NCBI GenBank assembly: GCA_030635365.1
Contig: DAOVYZ010000021.1
Location: forward strand, 1-14,655
Length of the DNA stretch: 14,655 nucleotides
Direction: 5' to 3'
From: Bacteroidales bacterium
Lineage (GTDB): Bacteria; Bacteroidota; Bacteroidia; Bacteroidales; UBA12077
Below are positions 14,623 to 14,655 of the stretch, piece after piece; the stretch's first letter is position 1; each line of letters begins with the position of its first letter. The notes beneath the pieces were generated by a model that did not search any database, was not told the DNA's origin, and worked only from the letters and a program-made list of their open reading frames with translations. Position numbers and translations under genes: made by a program.

Positions 14623-14655
14623 TTATTCATCATTAATTTTAATACTGGCTTTGCC
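14623..14655 (-). CDS. Possible C-terminal tail of a minus-strand gene (partial)
   Basis: Reading the minus strand from the window edge gives GKASIKINDE and then TAA (14623-14625). Ten residues cannot identify a product. A convergent gene here would fit the palindromes between it and rnhB. The open frame is too short to exclude chance, so this is only a candidate. Confidence 0.25.
   Translation of the reverse strand, partial: GKASIKINDE

Noticed and set aside
1..14655. CRISPR array, tRNA, rRNA, insertion sequence or defence genes
   Set aside because: No regularly spaced repeats, cloverleaf-like sequences, rRNA-like stretches or transposase, nuclease or toxin-antitoxin motifs were recognised by eye.

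Overview
The window looks like a low-GC (roughly one-third G+C by eye) Bacteroidota chromosome segment. The evidence is a TonB-dependent receptor with an N-terminal carboxypeptidase-regulatory-like domain paired with a DUF4249-type lipoprotein, several start sites preceded by the Bacteroidota promoter element TAnnTTTG, a futalosine-route menaquinone enzyme (MqnC), and intergenic palindromes of a kind common in this phylum. No rRNA, tRNA, CRISPR array, transposase, integrase or phage gene was seen.

Left part (1-3692), housekeeping. Two genes lie on the minus strand: the N-terminal 260 codons of pdxA (vitamin B6), cut by the window edge, and a complete M17 leucyl aminopeptidase. Each has a promoter-like element. 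The aminopeptidase promoter is placed so that it decides the start codon. Divergent from them is mqnC on the plus strand.

Middle part (3693-10222), an envelope gene series on the plus strand. After an AT-rich, gene-free stretch of about 400 bases rich in short inverted repeats come: a small unrecognised basic protein; an outer-membrane beta-barrel-like protein; an S41-type peptidase lipoprotein translationally coupled to it (ATGA overlap); a long hairpin; an exported thioredoxin-like protein; a TonB-dependent receptor; and a DUF4249 lipoprotein 7 bases behind the receptor. The last four large genes (S41 lipoprotein, thioredoxin, receptor, DUF4249) plus the barrel protein read as a possible export/uptake module at the outer membrane. 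The substrate is not evident. The DUF4249 gene holds an eight-G run in which gain or loss of one base would truncate the protein.

Right part (10223-14655), surface polysaccharide genes and rnhB. A polysaccharide flippase and an FkbM methyltransferase lie on the minus strand, divergent from a family-4 glycosyltransferase that overlaps rnhB (ribonuclease HII). The 53-base divergent gap holds a 17-base perfect palindrome overlapping a TAnnTTTG element. All three polysaccharide genes appear to start with TTG. Intergenic hairpins follow both gene ends, at 10315-10375 and 14502-14604, and the last 33 bases may hold the 3' tail of a minus-strand gene.

I see no clearly new biological system. The best leads are the 4100-10222 envelope module, the palindromic divergent promoter, the G8 tract, and the paired inverted repeats in the gaps at 858-1039 and 3693-4099.
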